From contig NZ_CP084910.1 of the NCBI RefSeq assembly GCF_020535245.1, positions 2,766,501 through 2,830,500 on the forward strand: 64,000 nt of DNA, given 5' to 3'. The position numbers were made by a program, and so were the translations under genes. Numbering within the stretch: the first letter of the stretch is position 1; every line of letters starts with the position of its first letter. The notes under the pieces were generated by a model, which did no database searches, had not been told where the DNA came from, and saw only the letters and a list, made by a program, of their open reading frames with translations. The stretch comes from Asticcacaulis sp. AND118 (GTDB lineage Bacteria > Pseudomonadota > Alphaproteobacteria > Caulobacterales > Caulobacteraceae). Shown piece after piece: positions 63,176 through 64,000 of the stretch.

Positions 63176-64000
63176 CTAATTTTCAGGCGCAGAGACGCGG
63201 TAACCCTTGGCGCGTAGCTGATCGAACACGCCGCCCTTGCGCAGTAGTAAAGCCATAGGCAGCACCGCCACCGTCTTGCCCGGCTTCTTCAGCGCCGCAT
63301 TCACCGCATTGACCGAGTCGGTGACGCTGCGGTTCAGCGTCGCTGTGGCCACCGGCGAACCCGACAGGCACTTCATCAGCACCGATCCCTGATACAGGCT
63401 GCGCACCGTGGCGATATCCCCGACCGACCAAGCCTGCGCCGTCCGCGGCGCGCGATCGATATCGAAGTCGATGTCGTCGAGCGTATAGTTCAGACACGCC
63501 GCGCTCGCCTGATCGCTCATGGCGTTGACCGCCTTGAACAGAGGGCCACTGTCGTACCGCCCTGCCGCCTTGACCGGAACGCCCGCCGACCGTGCCAAAC
63601 GTTTGATGGTGGCGACCGGCTCATTCTCGCTCAGCCCATATTTTTGCAGCACTTCGCGCCGCAATCGCGCCCCGGCCCAGACCGGTTTGTCTTTGGCAAA
63701 ATCCTTGATCGGAATACCCGCCCGCCGGGCCGTTCGTTCATACCTCGCATAAAGATCGTCTGACAGCGCCTCTTTCAGCGTACCGCGGTCGGGAAGCCCT
63801 TTGTTGCGCATCAGCGACCACAGATCGCCAGCCCCCGTGCTGTTGTCGGCAGGCGTGATCAGGCCATTGGCCCCGCGCAGCGCATTTTCAATGCGGGTGG
63901 TTTTCCACGTTTGCTTTTTCGGAAAGACGGGCAAAACGCCGATAATGATGACCTGACTGTCGCCATCGGTGACGCGCCACAGGGCCGGACCACCGGCGCT
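63176..64000 (-). CDS. TraB/GumN family protein, N-terminus cut by window edge
   Basis: The reverse strand is open from the window edge to the stop at 63176 (275 codons visible). At the edge the frame reads PALWRVTDGDSQVIIIGVL, the usual GumN/TraB beginning, then domain sequence through LKKPGKTVAVLPMALLLRKGGVFDQLRAKGY, equivalent to the C-terminal loading motif of the family. The usual glutamate/histidine active-site residues are hard to locate (the GxxH position reads GVLP), so it may be inactive. The true start is outside the window. Function is poorly known; some relatives are putative extracytoplasmic proteases. Confidence 0.75.
   Translation of the reverse strand, partial: SAGGPALWRVTDGDSQVIIIGVLPVFPKKQTWKTTRIENALRGANGLITPADNSTGAGDLWSLMRNKGLPDRGTLKEALSDDLYARYERTARRAGIPIKDFAKDKPVWAGARLRREVLQKYGLSENEPVATIKRLARSAGVPVKAAGRYDSGPLFKAVNAMSDQASAACLNYTLDDIDFDIDRAPRTAQAWSVGDIATVRSLYQGSVLMKCLSGSPVATATLNRSVTDSVNAVNAALKKPGKTVAVLPMALLLRKGGVFDQLRAKGYRVSAPEN

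Overview
The window looks like chromosomal DNA of an alphaproteobacterium, probably order Caulobacterales. The basis is a phoR-phoU-phoB module, a fused CysN/CysC, a CnoX-type thioredoxin, UbiH-type and OxyR genes, and short intergenic palindromes built on GAAAAGTG...CGGTTTTC, a kind common in alphaproteobacteria. Visual GC content is nearer 60% than the 67% of Caulobacter, so an Asticcacaulis-like genome is a reasonable guess; no rRNA marker is present to confirm it. I saw no tRNA, rRNA, CRISPR array, transposase or prophage genes.

Region 1 (1-3530) holds an M3 metallopeptidase cut by the left edge, a divergent glutamate racemase, and a 60-residue membrane protein with its own terminator. 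Region 2 (3565-30934) is an accessory cell-surface polysaccharide locus. It has many GT2-type glycosyltransferases (several with two or three catalytic domains), a GT11 fucosyltransferase-like protein, a sulfotransferase, FkbM methyltransferases, a Wzm/Wzt-type ABC exporter, GalE and a UDP-xylose synthase. Two structural themes stand out. A ~38-residue FDxxWY...HY..G..EGR repeat occurs in three otherwise different proteins, and two adjacent proteins share one N-terminal domain but carry different methyltransferase C-termini. Next to the exporter lies a 783-residue protein (methyltransferase-like domain, long coiled coil, FDxxWY repeats) whose coiled coil contains an exact-length 147-bp tandem duplication. 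Its layout recalls the WbdD chain-length ruler.

Region 3 (31095-38932) supplies precursors: KpsF/KdsD, KdsB and KdsA for Kdo; CysD and CysNC for APS/PAPS; CysQ for PAP removal; and an AGE-family sugar isomerase. PAPS supply and PAP clearance so near a sulfotransferase suggest that a surface glycan is sulfated. Region 4 (39016-52663) is mostly housekeeping: a ZorA/ZorB-like (MotA/MotB-like) pair without other motor or defence genes, two threonine-dehydratase-type enzymes, thymidine kinase, a NadM-Nudix fusion with a degraded NadM site, carbonic anhydrase, NAD synthase, a lipoprotein FKBP, a serine hydrolase, a UbiH-family hydroxylase, OxyR and a Trm112 protein.

Region 5 (52676-64000) has CnoX, a DHA2-type drug exporter, PhoR-PhoU-PhoB with two candidate Pho boxes but no pst genes, proB - small membrane protein - proA, threonine synthase, and a TraB/GumN protein cut by the right edge. 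At least six diverged copies of the palindromic repeat sit in intergenic spaces between 1961 and 57019.
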